This document shows positions 10,058-18,911 of a stretch of 39,567 bases of DNA, one piece after another. The notes under the pieces are model-generated. The model ran no database searches, was not told where the DNA came from, and saw nothing but the letters and a program-made list of their open reading frames with translations. This DNA is from Blastocatellia bacterium (GTDB lineage: Bacteria; Acidobacteriota; Blastocatellia; HR10; J050). The stretch is from positions 1 to 39,567 of the forward strand of contig JANWZE010000148.1 of assembly GCA_025054955.1 (NCBI GenBank), in the 5' to 3' direction. The position numbers and the translations under genes are program-made. Position 1 is the stretch's first letter. Every line of letters starts with the position of its first letter.

Positions 10058-11146
10058 TCAATCAGAAAGAAGGATCACGCTCTCTGGCATCCACGCAAGA
10101 AACACCGACTGACCGTGATGAAATCGCTCGGATCGCCATCCCGAATGATTCTGCTCCGACACTGTGACCAGCAGGCGGCCAACACGCACCTGCCAATGCG
10201 TGAGGTCGCCCAAATAGGATTTATTTTCGACAACGCCCCGTAACCAGATGCTGCCATCCGCTCGGAGCGGCTCCGCCGACAGTTCGATTTTTTCCGGCCT
10301 GACGGCAAACCGCACGCGTGGACCAATCAATGACTCTCCGTTCAGAGCGATTTCCATTGGTTGCCCCTCGATGTTGAGGAGAACGCGTTGGCCGTTTCGC
10401 GCGACGATCTCAGCCTCGAAGATATTACAGACGCCGATGAAGTTCGCCACAAACGTCGTCTGGGGACGCTCATACACGGCGCGCGGCGTTCCAATTTGCT
10501 GAACGCGCCCATCGGCCATGACAGCGATACGGTCTGAGAGGCTGATGGCTTCCTCTTGATCATGGGTCACCAGCAGAAAACTCATATTGAGCTGTCGCTG
10601 AAGCTGCTTCAATTCCTGCTGCATCTGTTTGCGCAACTTGAAATCGAGCGCGGCCAGCGGCTCGTCTAGTAGGAGCGCCTGCGGCTCTAATACAATGGCA
10701 CGGGCCAAGGCCACGCGCTGTTGTTGACCACCGGATAGTTCATCAGGCATGCGCTGTTGGTAACCGGCCAATTGGACCAATTCCAGCGCTTGAGCCACCT
10801 TTCGCTCGATGTCCGGTTTGGGCAGTCTCTTTTGCTCCAAGCCAAAGGCAACGTTTTTGAATACGTTCAGGTGAGGAAACAAGGCGTAGTGCTGAAACAC
10901 CGTATGAACCGGCCGGCGATAAGGCGGCTCGTTGGTGACGTCGCGCGGGCCAAGATAGATACGGCCGGTATCAGGTAGATCAAAGCCGGCAATCAGTCGG
11001 ATCAACGTCGTTTTACCTGACCCCGATGGACCAAGCAAGGTGAAGAATTCGCCTCGCTCGATCTGCAAGGAGACTGCGTCAACGGCAGTGACGGGGCCAT
11101 ATCGTTTGGTAACACAATCAACCCGAATCGCGTTCCCGTTTTCCAT
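10058..11146 (-). CDS. potA: PotA-type ABC transporter ATP-binding protein
   Basis: A 362-residue ATPase that energises the PotB/PotC-PotD importer. It has Walker A GPSGSGKTT near residue 38, the signature LSGGQQQRVALARA, Walker B LLLDEPLAALD, the H-loop THDQEEA, and a C-terminal TOBE-type regulatory domain (about 240-362). I start at the ATG ending at 11146 (MENGNAIRVDCVTKRYG); the frame stays open 72 codons further up, but that stretch has no family similarity and covers the promoter. It is first in the potA-potB-potCD unit. The expected transcript begins about 12 bases before the ATG and no ribosome-binding site is visible. Confidence 0.93.
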   Translation of the reverse strand: MENGNAIRVDCVTKRYGPVTAVDAVSLQIERGEFFTLLGPSGSGKTTLIRLIAGFDLPDTGRIYLGPRDVTNEPPYRRPVHTVFQHYALFPHLNVFKNVAFGLEQKRLPKPDIERKVAQALELVQLAGYQQRMPDELSGGQQQRVALARAIVLEPQALLLDEPLAALDFKLRKQMQQELKQLQRQLNMSFLLVTHDQEEAISLSDRIAVMADGRVQQIGTPRAVYERPQTTFVANFIGVCNIFEAEIVARNGQRVLLNIEGQPMEIALNGESLIGPRVRFAVRPEKIELSAEPLRADGSIWLRGVVENKSYLGDLTHWQVRVGRLLVTVSEQNHSGWRSERFHHGQSVFLAWMPESVILLSD

Positions 11147-11164
11147 CGTCGTTGGTTGGCCTGA

Positions 11165-11193
11165 ATCATAGGAAAATTTGTGTTCCAACGCAA
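11165..11193 (-). promoter_or_regulatory. Putative sigma-70 promoter of the potA operon
   Basis: On the minus strand: -35 TTGCGT (11188-11193), a 17-base spacer, and -10 TATGAT (11165-11170). Expected transcription start is near 11158, about 12 bases before the potA ATG. It lies back to back with the promoter of the gldA operon, only three bases from its -35. Confidence 0.45.
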
Positions 11194-11196
11194 GCG

Positions 11197-11226
11197 TTGC
11201 CGATTGCGAGCGGGTTGGGCTAAAAT
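11197..11226 (+). promoter_or_regulatory. Putative sigma-70 promoter of the gldA operon
   Basis: -35 TTGCCG (11197-11202), an 18-base spacer, and -10 TAAAAT (11221-11226). Transcription would start near 11233, leaving a leader of about 185 bases before the GTG at 11418. A small stem, CTCAGC pairing with GCTGAG near 11275-11291, lies in that leader. Confidence 0.35.
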
Positions 11227-11417
11227 AGCTGCCTTTCAGTAGCCTTGATGGGCTCTCAGTATGACAAGCAGTAAGCTCAGCAGTCGGCTGAGAGATCGAA
11301 TAGCAAATAGCCAACGATCCATACACATGACGGAAGGGTTCGCCGGTTTCGGCTGCGGCCACTTCCAGCCGAGTTCGTTGGTTGGATGGAACGCTTGAGC
11401 GTTAAGGAGTAAAGACC

Positions 11418-12395
11418 GTGATTCAAGTTGAGAACCTGACCAAAGACTACAGCGGCGTTCGCGCGGTGGACAACATCACGTTCGACGTGAAGAAAGGTGA
11501 AATCCTTGGGTTCCTCGGACCGAACGGCGCCGGCAAAACGACGACGATGCGCATTCTGACCTGTTTCATGCCGGCCACCAGCGGAGTGGCCAAGGTCGCC
11601 GGCTTCGATGTGTTCGAGCAATCGCTGGAGGTGCGTCGGCGCATCGGATACTTGCCCGAAAATCCGCCGCTTTATCCCGAAATGACCGTGCAGGGCTATT
11701 TGGAGTTCGTCGCCCGCATCAAAAACGTGCCGGCGGAGAAGCGACGTCAAGCGGTCGAACGAGCCATGGAGATGTGCAACATCGTTGACCAACGTCATCA
11801 GCTCATCCGCAAGCTGTCGCGCGGCTACAAGCAGCGGGTCGGGTTGGCCCAAGCGCTGGTGCATACGCCGGAAGTCATCGTGCTGGACGAGCCAACCGTG
11901 GGACTCGATCCCAAACAAATCATCGAAGTGCGCCACCTGATCAAAGGGCTCGCCGGCGAGCATACGATCATTCTCTCCACGCACATCTTGCCGGAAGTCA
12001 GCATGACATGCGACCGCGTCGTCATCATCAACAAGGGCAAGATCGTCGCTGAAGACACGCCGGAGAATCTGACGATCCAACTGAAAGGCGGCGAAGTCGT
12101 CCAGTTAGAAGTCCAAGCCGATGCCGACCAATTGCAACAAGCTATCAGCCCGTTGGAGGGCGTGCGACACATCGAGGTTCACAAAATGGATAGCACCGGT
12201 CGGCTCTCGGTCAAAGTCGAGAGCGAACCGGGCCGAGACCTGCGCAGCCGGCTGGCGGCCCTCATTGTGCAACGCGGTTTTGAATTGTATGAACTACGCG
12301 CCGTCAATCTCAGTCTGGAAGAGATCTTCCTGCAACTGACCACTCAGGAAACCGGCTCTGAGCCTTCCACGCAAGCCAAGGAGGTTGCTGCATGA
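11418..12395 (+). CDS. GldA-like ABC exporter ATP-binding protein
   Basis: A 325-residue ATPase with Walker A GPNGAGKTTT near residue 34, signature LSRGYKQRVGLAQAL near 137, Walker B VIVLDEPTVGLDP, and a C-terminal extension of about 100 residues as in the GldA/NosF/CcmA type. It starts with GTG after a strong AAGGAG eight bases away. It overlaps the permease gene by four bases (ATGA). In Bacteroidetes GldA works with GldF and GldG in gliding. Outside that phylum the same trio is common without gliding and its cargo is unknown. The neighbours here are exactly that trio plus a DUF4340 protein, so exporter function is well supported and the cargo is not. Confidence 0.9.
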   Translation: MIQVENLTKDYSGVRAVDNITFDVKKGEILGFLGPNGAGKTTTMRILTCFMPATSGVAKVAGFDVFEQSLEVRRRIGYLPENPPLYPEMTVQGYLEFVARIKNVPAEKRRQAVERAMEMCNIVDQRHQLIRKLSRGYKQRVGLAQALVHTPEVIVLDEPTVGLDPKQIIEVRHLIKGLAGEHTIILSTHILPEVSMTCDRVVIINKGKIVAEDTPENLTIQLKGGEVVQLEVQADADQLQQAISPLEGVRHIEVHKMDSTGRLSVKVESEPGRDLRSRLAALIVQRGFELYELRAVNLSLEEIFLQLTTQETGSEPSTQAKEVAA

Positions 12396-13183
12396 AAAAC
12401 ATCATTGCCGTGTTTCGCAAAGAACTCAGCTTGTATTTTGTCTCACCGATCGCTTACGTGGCGATTGGCGTGTTTTTGGCCATCATGGGCTATGCGTTCC
12501 ACATCATTTTGACAGGTGTCATTCGCGAATCATTCGAACACTCGATGCGAGCTGCGCAGATGGGCGGCGGTTTCAGCTCATTCGATGTGCCGGCCATCGT
12601 CATGCAAAGTTTCTTTGGCTTCATGGGGACGATCCTGCTGTTTGTTATTCCCTTCCTCACGATGGGCATCTATGCCGAAGAGCGGAAACGCGGCACCATG
12701 GAGCTGTTGATGACCTCGCCACTGAAGGATTCGCACATTGTCTTGGGCAAGTTTCTGGCGACGTTAACGCTTTTTCTGATCATGCTGGCCGTGACGTTCC
12801 TCTACTACATGGCCATGTACATCTTCAGCGATCCGCGCCCGCCGCTGGCGCCCACGTTGGCTGGCTACCTCGGCATCCTGCTGTTTGGCGCCGCGCTGAT
12901 TGCCATCGGTCACTTTCTCTCTTCGTTGACCGAGAATCAGATCATTGCGGCGGTGCTCACGTTTGCCACGTCCATCATGTTGTTCCTGTTGGCAGCGGGC
13001 GTTCAGGACTCGACCACCGCGTTCGGTGAAATCCTGAAATACCTGTCGCTGCTCAATCATCTGGGCGACTTCGGTAAGGGCGTGATTGATACCAAGAGCC
13101 TTGTGCTTTACGTCAGTTTCGTTGTGCTCGGCGTCTTCTTGACGTTGCGCTCGATTGACTCATTGCGATGGAGGAGGGCGTAA
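12392..13183 (+). CDS. GldF-like ABC-2 type permease
   Basis: A 263-residue membrane protein with six predicted helices and the ABC-2 motif EERKRGTMELLMTSPLKD near residue 94, the usual contact with the ATPase. It opens with a short cytoplasmic segment (KNIIAVFRKELSLYFVSPIAY) typical of GldF. It overlaps the ATPase gene by four bases and is followed three bases later by the GldG-like gene, which has a GGAGGAGGG ribosome-binding site. It forms the membrane channel of the exporter. Confidence 0.9.
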   Translation: MKNIIAVFRKELSLYFVSPIAYVAIGVFLAIMGYAFHIILTGVIRESFEHSMRAAQMGGGFSSFDVPAIVMQSFFGFMGTILLFVIPFLTMGIYAEERKRGTMELLMTSPLKDSHIVLGKFLATLTLFLIMLAVTFLYYMAMYIFSDPRPPLAPTLAGYLGILLFGAALIAIGHFLSSLTENQIIAAVLTFATSIMLFLLAAGVQDSTTAFGEILKYLSLLNHLGDFGKGVIDTKSLVLYVSFVVLGVFLTLRSIDSLRWRRA

Positions 13184-13186
13184 CCG

Positions 13187-14701
13187 ATGAACAAGAAAGA
13201 ACTATTCAAAGCAATCGGTTATCTGGGCGCCGCGCTGCTCATTTCCGGCGCGTTTCGCTATTATGCGTTCGAGACCTGGCAAAAGTGGGAAAAAATCATG
13301 GTCGGCGCGGGCGGCGCATTGCTCCTGCTCAGCCTGATCGTCAACTTTGCAGAAATCAAAGCGGTGTGGAGCCGCCGCTCAACCAAGCTTGGCGCCAATA
13401 CAGTGACGATGACGCTGGCCGTAATCGCGATTCTCGGACTGCTTAACTTTCTTGGCTACCGGCACAGCAAGCGGTTTGATCTATCCGAAGAAAAACTCTA
13501 CAGCCTGTCCGACCAAACCAAGCAAATCCTGTCCAACCTCAAGCAGGACGTCAAAATCATGCACTTTGACAAACAAGATGATCCCGTGCTGCGTGAGCGC
13601 GTGCAAGAGTATAAGGCGCTGTCGCGGCGCATCAGCTACGAATTCGTTGACCCGCAGGAAAAACCCGACGTTGCACAGCAGCACAAGATCACCAGTTTCA
13701 ACCAGACCATTGTCGTCGCAGGCGACCGCATTGAGCGAACCGAAGGCATCGAAGAGCAAGACATCACGAATGCGATTCTGAAAGCGACACGTAATCAGAC
13801 TAAGATCGTATACTTCGTCGAGGGTCACCAAGAGAAATCGCTCACCGACAGCAGCGGCGAGGGCTACCGCGCCATCGAAAACGCGCTGAAAAACGAAAAC
13901 TACGAGGTGAAGTCTGTCAATCTGGTAACCACCAATCAGGTCCCATCGGATGCCAGTGTACTGGTCGTAGCAGGCCCCAAACAGGGGTTGTTCCCACAAG
14001 AAGCCAGCATGATCGCTAAATACCTCGACGAAGGCGGCAAAGTCATGCTGTTAGTTGATCCCGACACCAAACCGCAACTGGATGAAATCTTCAAAAAATG
14101 GGGCGTTGAGGTGGGCGATGACACGATCATTGATGTGAGCGGCGTTGGGCGCCTGTTTGGAACAGGGCCAGCGGTGCCGATGGTAAGCCAATACGGCAGC
14201 CATCAAATTACCAGAAATTTCCAAGGCACGATGACATTTTTCCCACTGGCGCGTTCCGTTAAGCGAGCGGCCGATGCCCCTTCCGATGTGATGATCACCG
14301 AGCTGCTCAACACGTCGGCCCAAAGTTGGGCAGAGACAGACCTGACGCTTGGTGGTCAGGTGGAATTCACCGAGGGCAAAGACACGAAAGGGCCGATTTC
14401 GCTCGGCATTGTCGCCGACAAGAAAGTTGGCCAGAAGCAGGCGCGGCTGGTCGTCATTGGCGACTCGGACTTCGCAACCGACCGCTACGTCGGCATGCAG
14501 CGCAATGGCGACCTGTTTCTGAACTCGATCAACTGGCTGGCCGGCGATGAAGACTTGATTTCCGTGCGACCAAAGGAAGCCAAGGATCGGCGCGTCACAC
14601 TCACACAAACACAACAGAACCTGCTTGCCTTTTTCAACTACATCTTTCTTCCACTGCTGGTCCTCGGCGCTGGCGTCTCCGTTTGGTGGAGACGACGATG
14701 A
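13187..14701 (+). CDS. GldG-family ABC transporter auxiliary protein
   Basis: A 504-residue protein. Two N-terminal helices (about 8-26 and 36-53) and a third (about 69-86) precede a large extracytoplasmic domain that begins near KRFDLSEEKLYSLSDQTKQI, the usual start of the GldG/IFT52-like region. A single helix lies close to the C-terminus (about 480-500, before WWRRR). Conserved stretches such as TKIVYFVEGHQEKSL and LLVDPDTKPQLDE are typical of the family. It presumably forms the extracytoplasmic part of the exporter with the DUF4340 protein 37 bases downstream. The precise role is not established outside gliding bacteria. Confidence 0.88.
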   Translation: MNKKELFKAIGYLGAALLISGAFRYYAFETWQKWEKIMVGAGGALLLLSLIVNFAEIKAVWSRRSTKLGANTVTMTLAVIAILGLLNFLGYRHSKRFDLSEEKLYSLSDQTKQILSNLKQDVKIMHFDKQDDPVLRERVQEYKALSRRISYEFVDPQEKPDVAQQHKITSFNQTIVVAGDRIERTEGIEEQDITNAILKATRNQTKIVYFVEGHQEKSLTDSSGEGYRAIENALKNENYEVKSVNLVTTNQVPSDASVLVVAGPKQGLFPQEASMIAKYLDEGGKVMLLVDPDTKPQLDEIFKKWGVEVGDDTIIDVSGVGRLFGTGPAVPMVSQYGSHQITRNFQGTMTFFPLARSVKRAADAPSDVMITELLNTSAQSWAETDLTLGGQVEFTEGKDTKGPISLGIVADKKVGQKQARLVVIGDSDFATDRYVGMQRNGDLFLNSINWLAGDEDLISVRPKEAKDRRVTLTQTQQNLLAFFNYIFLPLLVLGAGVSVWWRRR

Positions 14702-14738
14702 AACCGAAGTGTACTGATAGAACGCAGATCATGGGCCT

Positions 14739-16061
14739 ATGAAGAAGAGTACGTTGATTCTGTTACTGGTGGCTGTGGGTTTGGGCGTATTCGTTTATTT
14801 CTACGAATACAAAGGCGGCGAGAAACGCCAACAGGCGGAAGCCGAACGAAAAAAGATTTTTCAGTTCAAAGATGAAGATATTAGCCGCCTCTCTATAAAC
14901 CGCGCCGGCGAAACGCTCACATTTGAACGACGCGATAACGATTGGGTCATGACACAACCGATCAGCGCCAAGGCAGATTACTCAAATGTCTCGTCACTCA
15001 TCACCAATCTGACAACGAGCCAAATAGACCGCAAGCTGGCCGCGTCGGCAGACAAACTGGCCGGATATGGACTTGAGCAACCTGCTGTCACGCTGACCAT
15101 CACTCTGAAAAGCGGCGAGCAACGCCAGATTAAATTCGGCAACAAGGATTTCGCTGGCACCAGCGTCTATGCGCTGATTGACGGCGGGCAAGAAGTGGCC
15201 ATGGTTCCGGCCTACCTGTTGGACAGCGTTGACAAGTCAGCGTTCGAGTGGCGCGATAAATCGCTGCTGGACGTCACATTTGAACAGGTCACCGCGCTTG
15301 AACTGACAACCCCAGCCGGCCATTTTCAATTAAGTAAACAGGGTGATCAATGGCAACTGCAACAACCTCGGTCGTTGCCGGCCGATTCTGCTGAAGTCAG
15401 CTCAATTGTCAGTCAATTAACCTCTGCCCGCATGACTGAAGTCGTCGCTGAGCAAGCCGATGACCTGAAGCCTTACGGACTGGACAAACCGCTCATCTCT
15501 GCCAAACTGCGTACACAGAAAGGCGATGAGCAAATACTCATGCTCGGCAAGAAGGAGGGTGAACATTACTTCGGGAAAATCAACACCAAAAGCCCCGTGT
15601 TCAAACTGGCTTCGGATGTCTACACGACGCTCGACGTAACACTGTTCAAACTGCGCAACAAAAAACCGGCTATTTTCAGTCAAGACGAGATCACCCGCAT
15701 TCAACTGAAAAACGAGCATCAGACGATCGTCTGTGAAAAATCGGGCGACAAGTGGCTTATGAAACAGCCGACCGAGCAAAAAGACAAAGAAGTACGCGCC
15801 TATGAAATCTTCACGCCGTTGACCATCAACGACGCGAAAGAGATTTTCGACGTGCCGCCGAAAGAAGCGACAGCGGCGCTGACCAACCCGCTCGTCGAAG
15901 TTCACCTGACCAAAAGAGACGGCCAGACCATTACTATCAGCCTCTCCAAGAAAGTGGGTGAATTCGTTTACATCAAAAACAACTCAAGCCCAGCGGTGAT
16001 GAAATTCGAGGCCAGCCTGCTCGATCAACTCAACGTCAAGGCTGACACTCTGGTGCTGTGA
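14739..16061 (+). CDS. DUF4340 domain-containing exporter-associated protein
   Basis: A 440-residue protein with one N-terminal membrane anchor (about 4-21) and a long extracytoplasmic part. It is built from repeats of the DUF4340 type: each has a strand pattern like ISRLSINRAGETLTFERRDN, a W(V/Q/L)M or WQL element, then QP (near residues 66, 205 and 345). This partner commonly follows gldG in non-gliding bacteria. It has no catalytic motif and is probably a structural or substrate-handling subunit. No clear ribosome-binding site precedes the ATG, so it may depend on coupling with gldG. Confidence 0.85.
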   Translation: MKKSTLILLLVAVGLGVFVYFYEYKGGEKRQQAEAERKKIFQFKDEDISRLSINRAGETLTFERRDNDWVMTQPISAKADYSNVSSLITNLTTSQIDRKLAASADKLAGYGLEQPAVTLTITLKSGEQRQIKFGNKDFAGTSVYALIDGGQEVAMVPAYLLDSVDKSAFEWRDKSLLDVTFEQVTALELTTPAGHFQLSKQGDQWQLQQPRSLPADSAEVSSIVSQLTSARMTEVVAEQADDLKPYGLDKPLISAKLRTQKGDEQILMLGKKEGEHYFGKINTKSPVFKLASDVYTTLDVTLFKLRNKKPAIFSQDEITRIQLKNEHQTIVCEKSGDKWLMKQPTEQKDKEVRAYEIFTPLTINDAKEIFDVPPKEATAALTNPLVEVHLTKRDGQTITISLSKKVGEFVYIKNNSSPAVMKFEASLLDQLNVKADTLVL

Positions 16062-16113
16062 GCGGGATATTGCCTGCTCGGAAACGCGCGACGCCCTTGT
16101 AGCCCACCACCGG

Positions 16114-16285
16114 CAACCGATTTGGTTGAAGAGATCGCTGAAACCATCCGCCTCCTGCGCCGAAGGGTGATCCGACTATTAGTGACCGATTGCTTGAGGA
16201 GATCGGTGAACCGATTTGCCTCTTCCTGGACGGAACGGTGATCCAACCATCAGCAACCGATTTGCTTGAAGAGGTCGGAGAAACC
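16114..16285. repeat. Degenerate tandem repeat, period about 70 bases, 2.4 copies
   Basis: A core like AACCGATTTGCTTGAAGAG recurs at about 16114, 16183 and 16254, each followed by a similar ATCGGTGAAACC element, and the sequence between copies is also related. In one frame the last copy reads like a protein tail (ATDLLEEVGETL then stop), but earlier copies are out of frame with it, so it may be a decayed gene end or a non-coding repeat. The last copy contains the -35 of the next gene's promoter. Confidence 0.6.
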
Positions 16286-16294
16286 CTGTAAGAT
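16266..16294 (+). promoter_or_regulatory. Putative sigma-70 promoter of the coiled-coil gene
   Basis: -35 TTGAAG (16266-16271), a 17-base spacer, and -10 TAAGAT (16289-16294), within and just after the last repeat copy. Expected transcription start is near 16301, about 33 bases before the ATG. Confidence 0.4.
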
Positions 16295-16333
16295 AGTAGC
16301 GTCCCATGATCGGGTAAAGGTAGAGAACAAACT

Positions 16334-17170
16334 ATGGCATTTGAAGTGCAAGATTATAAGGATTTGGTTCGGCTAATTGAGGAGCATCCAGAGTGGCGAG
16401 CGGAGCTTCGGCGCCTGGTATTGACCGACGAGCTATTAGAGTTACCAGTGATTGTACGAGAGCTGGCTGAGGCACAACGGCATGCCGAAGAACGACTCAG
16501 TCGCGTCGAAGAGCAGATCGCTCTGTTGACTCAGGCGCAACGGCACGCCGAAGAACGACTCAGCCGCGTCGAAGAGCAGATCGCTCTGTTGACTGAGGCG
16601 CAACGGCGCACTGAAGAACGACTCGCGCGAGTTGAAGAGCAGATGGCTTTGTTGGCCGAGGCGCAACGGCAGATGGCTGATGAGATCAGGAAGATGGCGG
16701 CTGATCAACGGCGCATTAGTAACGACGTCGCTGACCTGAAAGGAACCGTCTTAGAGTGGAAGTATAGAAACAAAGCAACGGCCTATTTTGGCGCCGTGTT
16801 GCGTCGAGCTCGCGTTGTCGAGATGCAGACGTTAGAAGAACGACTGGAGGCCTCTCTCACTGAAGAGGAAATCAAGGATGTATTGCGGCTGGACCTGATT
16901 GTGCAAGGTCGGTTATCCCGACAGGCTGACGCGCCCGAAGTTTATCTGGCGGTAGAAATTTCGTCGGTCATAGATGCTTATGACGTACAGCGAGCTAGAC
17001 ACAGAAGCTATCTTTTGCGCAAGGCGGGCTTTCCGACCATCCCGATGGTCGCTGGTGAACATTTAACTCCTGGAGCCGAATTCGAAACCAAGGAACACTC
17101 TGTTCCTGTCATGCAGGATGGAAAAGTCACCTACTGGGAAGAAGCCCTGCAACGATGGGCAACGAATTAG
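16334..17170 (+). CDS. Coiled-coil protein with nuclease-like (PD-(D/E)XK superfamily) C-terminus
   Basis: A 278-residue cytoplasmic protein. Residues 46-108 are three near-identical 21-residue units (three heptads each, EAQRHAEERLSRVEEQIALL), with a degenerate fourth at 109-130: a long coiled coil. Residues 140-278 look like the nuclease-fold domain found with such coiled coils in cyanobacteria, archaea and others (DUF3782-like). D187 lies in LRLDLIV and E208 in YLAVEISS, followed by DVQRARHRSYLLRKAGF and a VAG strand. The usual E-x-K lysine is S210, so catalysis is doubtful. The function of the family is unknown. An AAAGG about 13 bases before the ATG is a weak ribosome-binding site. Confidence 0.75.
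   Translation: MAFEVQDYKDLVRLIEEHPEWRAELRRLVLTDELLELPVIVRELAEAQRHAEERLSRVEEQIALLTQAQRHAEERLSRVEEQIALLTEAQRRTEERLARVEEQMALLAEAQRQMADEIRKMAADQRRISNDVADLKGTVLEWKYRNKATAYFGAVLRRARVVEMQTLEERLEASLTEEEIKDVLRLDLIVQGRLSRQADAPEVYLAVEISSVIDAYDVQRARHRSYLLRKAGFPTIPMVAGEHLTPGAEFETKEHSVPVMQDGKVTYWEEALQRWATN
16469..16657 (+). repeat. Three in-frame 63-base tandem repeats encoding heptads
   Basis: Units at 16469-16531, 16532-16594 and 16595-16657. The first two are nearly identical in DNA and the third has diverged; a fourth degenerate unit follows. Each encodes 21 residues, so copy-number change would keep frame and only lengthen or shorten the coiled coil. Confidence 0.85.
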
Positions 17171-17741
17171 GGTGGCTCTGGAGACCAATGACTTGTCTTA
17201 CATGCTTAACCTGAACTGTGAAATCACGCCGACACCAGCATGGGCGCTGAGTACATTAGAGCGATTTTCAATTGCCTTTAGCTTAGGGGCCCCGCATGCT
17301 GCGGGCTGATGCACGCCGCAAGCGTGCGCTCCCAAGACAAACTCATTCGCAAACCGCTCTAAGCCATCCGGCGTTTCTGCCAAGGAGCCAAATCTAAGTA
17401 ACGTGACAAAAGGTCGTGGCGTTTTTGGAGTGCTGCGAGGTGTCGCAGCTTTGGCCGGAAAGCGGTGACACGTCACCGCACGCCAAAACGTCCCGTACCC
17501 CGAATGCCCCAGAACGTTTCTGCACCTACTTAGCGCCACGGAGCAGACACATTATCACGCAAGTGCGCAGCTCGGCGCTGCGATCCATCAATGTGACGAC
17601 ATTAGGATTGAGTCCTGCCCATCCTCCGAAAAGACAGGCACAGATTTACTGAGTAGATTTTCAATCATTCAATCGGTGAATCGGTGCTTGTTTTTCATCG
17701 TTTCCGCATGGCAGCTCGTGCTTATGAAGACCTCTTCTGAT
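17171..17741. other. Convergent intergenic region of about 570 bases
   Basis: Lies between the converging coiled-coil and FAD oxidoreductase genes. No credible reading frame was seen. It contains a double-hairpin palindromic element (17420-17490). No hairpin with a T-run was found, so the terminators of the two genes were not located. Confidence 0.5.
17420..17490. repeat. Palindromic double-hairpin element (REP/BIME- or MITE-like)
   Basis: The outer arms CGTTTTTGGAGTGC (from 17420) and GCACGCCAAAACG (to 17490) are imperfect inverted copies. Each arm holds its own hairpin: GCTGCGA/TCGCAGC (17432-17449) and GCGGTGAC/GTCACCGC (17462-17479). The whole is a head-to-head pair, the layout of mobile extragenic palindromes. 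It has no T-run, so it is not an ordinary terminator. Confidence 0.6.
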
Positions 17742-18899
17742 TCAGAGGACGGCGGTCTCCTTGATCAATTGACCGGTGGTGAATCGTTCAACGCTGAGGA
17801 TGGACACATCAACCAACGAGGTCTCTCCGTGGAGAATGATGTCGGACACGATCCTGCCTGTGGCGGGCGAGTGCATCACGCCATGTCCGCTGAATCCATT
17901 GGCGAGATAAAATCCTTCCACGCCGGGCACTGGCCCGATGATCGGATGATGATCGGGAGTGACTTCGTAAAGACCAGCCCAGCAACGACGCGGATTGACT
18001 TGCGCATCAGCCAAGCACGGCACCCGATTCACTGCACGAAGCAAAATCTTCTCAATGAACGCTGGATCGAAGGCGGTCTTGAAGCCGTACGTTTCATCTG
18101 GATCAGGCCATGCCAACAAAATGCCCTCACCTTCACGGCGAAAATGAAAGCCGTTGGACATGTCAATCACCATCGGTAACGGCCGGGGCAATAGCTCAAA
18201 CGGCTGTGTGTTGACAATCTGGCGACGTAGTGGTTGAACGGGAATGTCCAGGCCAACCCATTGCGCCACTTGAGCGGCCCACGCGCCAGCCGCATTCACC
18301 ACGGTGCGCGTCCACACACGTCCCTGCGTGGTCATCACGCTTGAGACACGCCCGTGCTCCAGCTCCACGCCGGTCACTTCGGTGCTCAGCCATATTTGAA
18401 CGCCGCGTTCACGTGCGCGAACAGAAAACCCCCGCAACACGCTATATGGATCAACAAATCCATCCGTTGGGCAGAAGCTGCCGCCGAGAATGTCATCGCT
18501 TCGTAGCTGGGGAATCATCTGTCTGATGTCATCGGGCGAGACCATCTGCACATTGGTGAGGCCTTGAGCCACCTGCTGCTGGCGATTGGCGCGCAGCGCA
18601 GCCAGATGTTTCTCACTGGTTGCCATGAACAGATAGCCATGCGGCCTGTAATCGGCGGTGTGACCGGTCAGGTCTTCAAAGTGGGCGAAGCAGTCAATCG
18701 AATAACGCGACATCTGGATGTTGATCGGCGTAGCAAACTGAGCACGGACGCCGCCGGCGCTCTTACCTGTTGAGCCCATTTCTTGCCGTTCGTTGCGCTC
18801 GATGATGACGACATTCGTGCAGCCTGCCTCGGCCAGATGATAGGCAATGCTCGATCCAACAATCCCACCGCCGATGATGACAACATCAAATGCTGACAT
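17742..18899 (-). CDS. FAD-dependent oxidoreductase (DAO family, sarcosine/amino-acid oxidase-like)
   Basis: A 385-residue flavoenzyme. The FAD-binding Rossmann motif [15 protein letters not shown] is near residue 8, followed by the second FAD element [13 protein letters not shown] (near 43). The C-terminus has [19 protein letters not shown] and [15 protein letters not shown], typical of the D-amino-acid oxidase/sarcosine oxidase beta subunit class. It should oxidise an N-methyl or amino acid using FAD. The substrate is not evident and no partner subunit genes are adjacent. I use the ATG ending at 18899 ([12 protein letters not shown]); the upstream extension falls in tandem repeats. Confidence 0.88.
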   Translation of the reverse strand: MSAFDVVIIGGGIVGSSIAYHLAEAGCTNVVIIERNERQEMGSTGKSAGGVRAQFATPINIQMSRYSIDCFAHFEDLTGHTADYRPHGYLFMATSEKHLAALRANRQQQVAQGLTNVQMVSPDDIRQMIPQLRSDDILGGSFCPTDGFVDPYSVLRGFSVRARERGVQIWLSTEVTGVELEHGRVSSVMTTQGRVWTRTVVNAAGAWAAQVAQWVGLDIPVQPLRRQIVNTQPFELLPRPLPMVIDMSNGFHFRREGEGILLAWPDPDETYGFKTAFDPAFIEKILLRAVNRVPCLADAQVNPRRCWAGLYEVTPDHHPIIGPVPGVEGFYLANGFSGHGVMHSPATGRIVSDIILHGETSLVDVSILSVERFTTGQLIKETAVL

Positions 18900-18911
18900 A
18901 CTCACCTCAAG

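Noticed and set aside
11147-11362. N-terminal extension of PotA
   Set aside because: The extra 72 codons have no ABC-protein similarity and cover both divergent promoters.
16114-16290. CRISPR array formed by the repeats before the coiled-coil gene
   Set aside because: Only about 2.4 degenerate copies and the intervening sequence is itself repeated, so there are no unique spacers.
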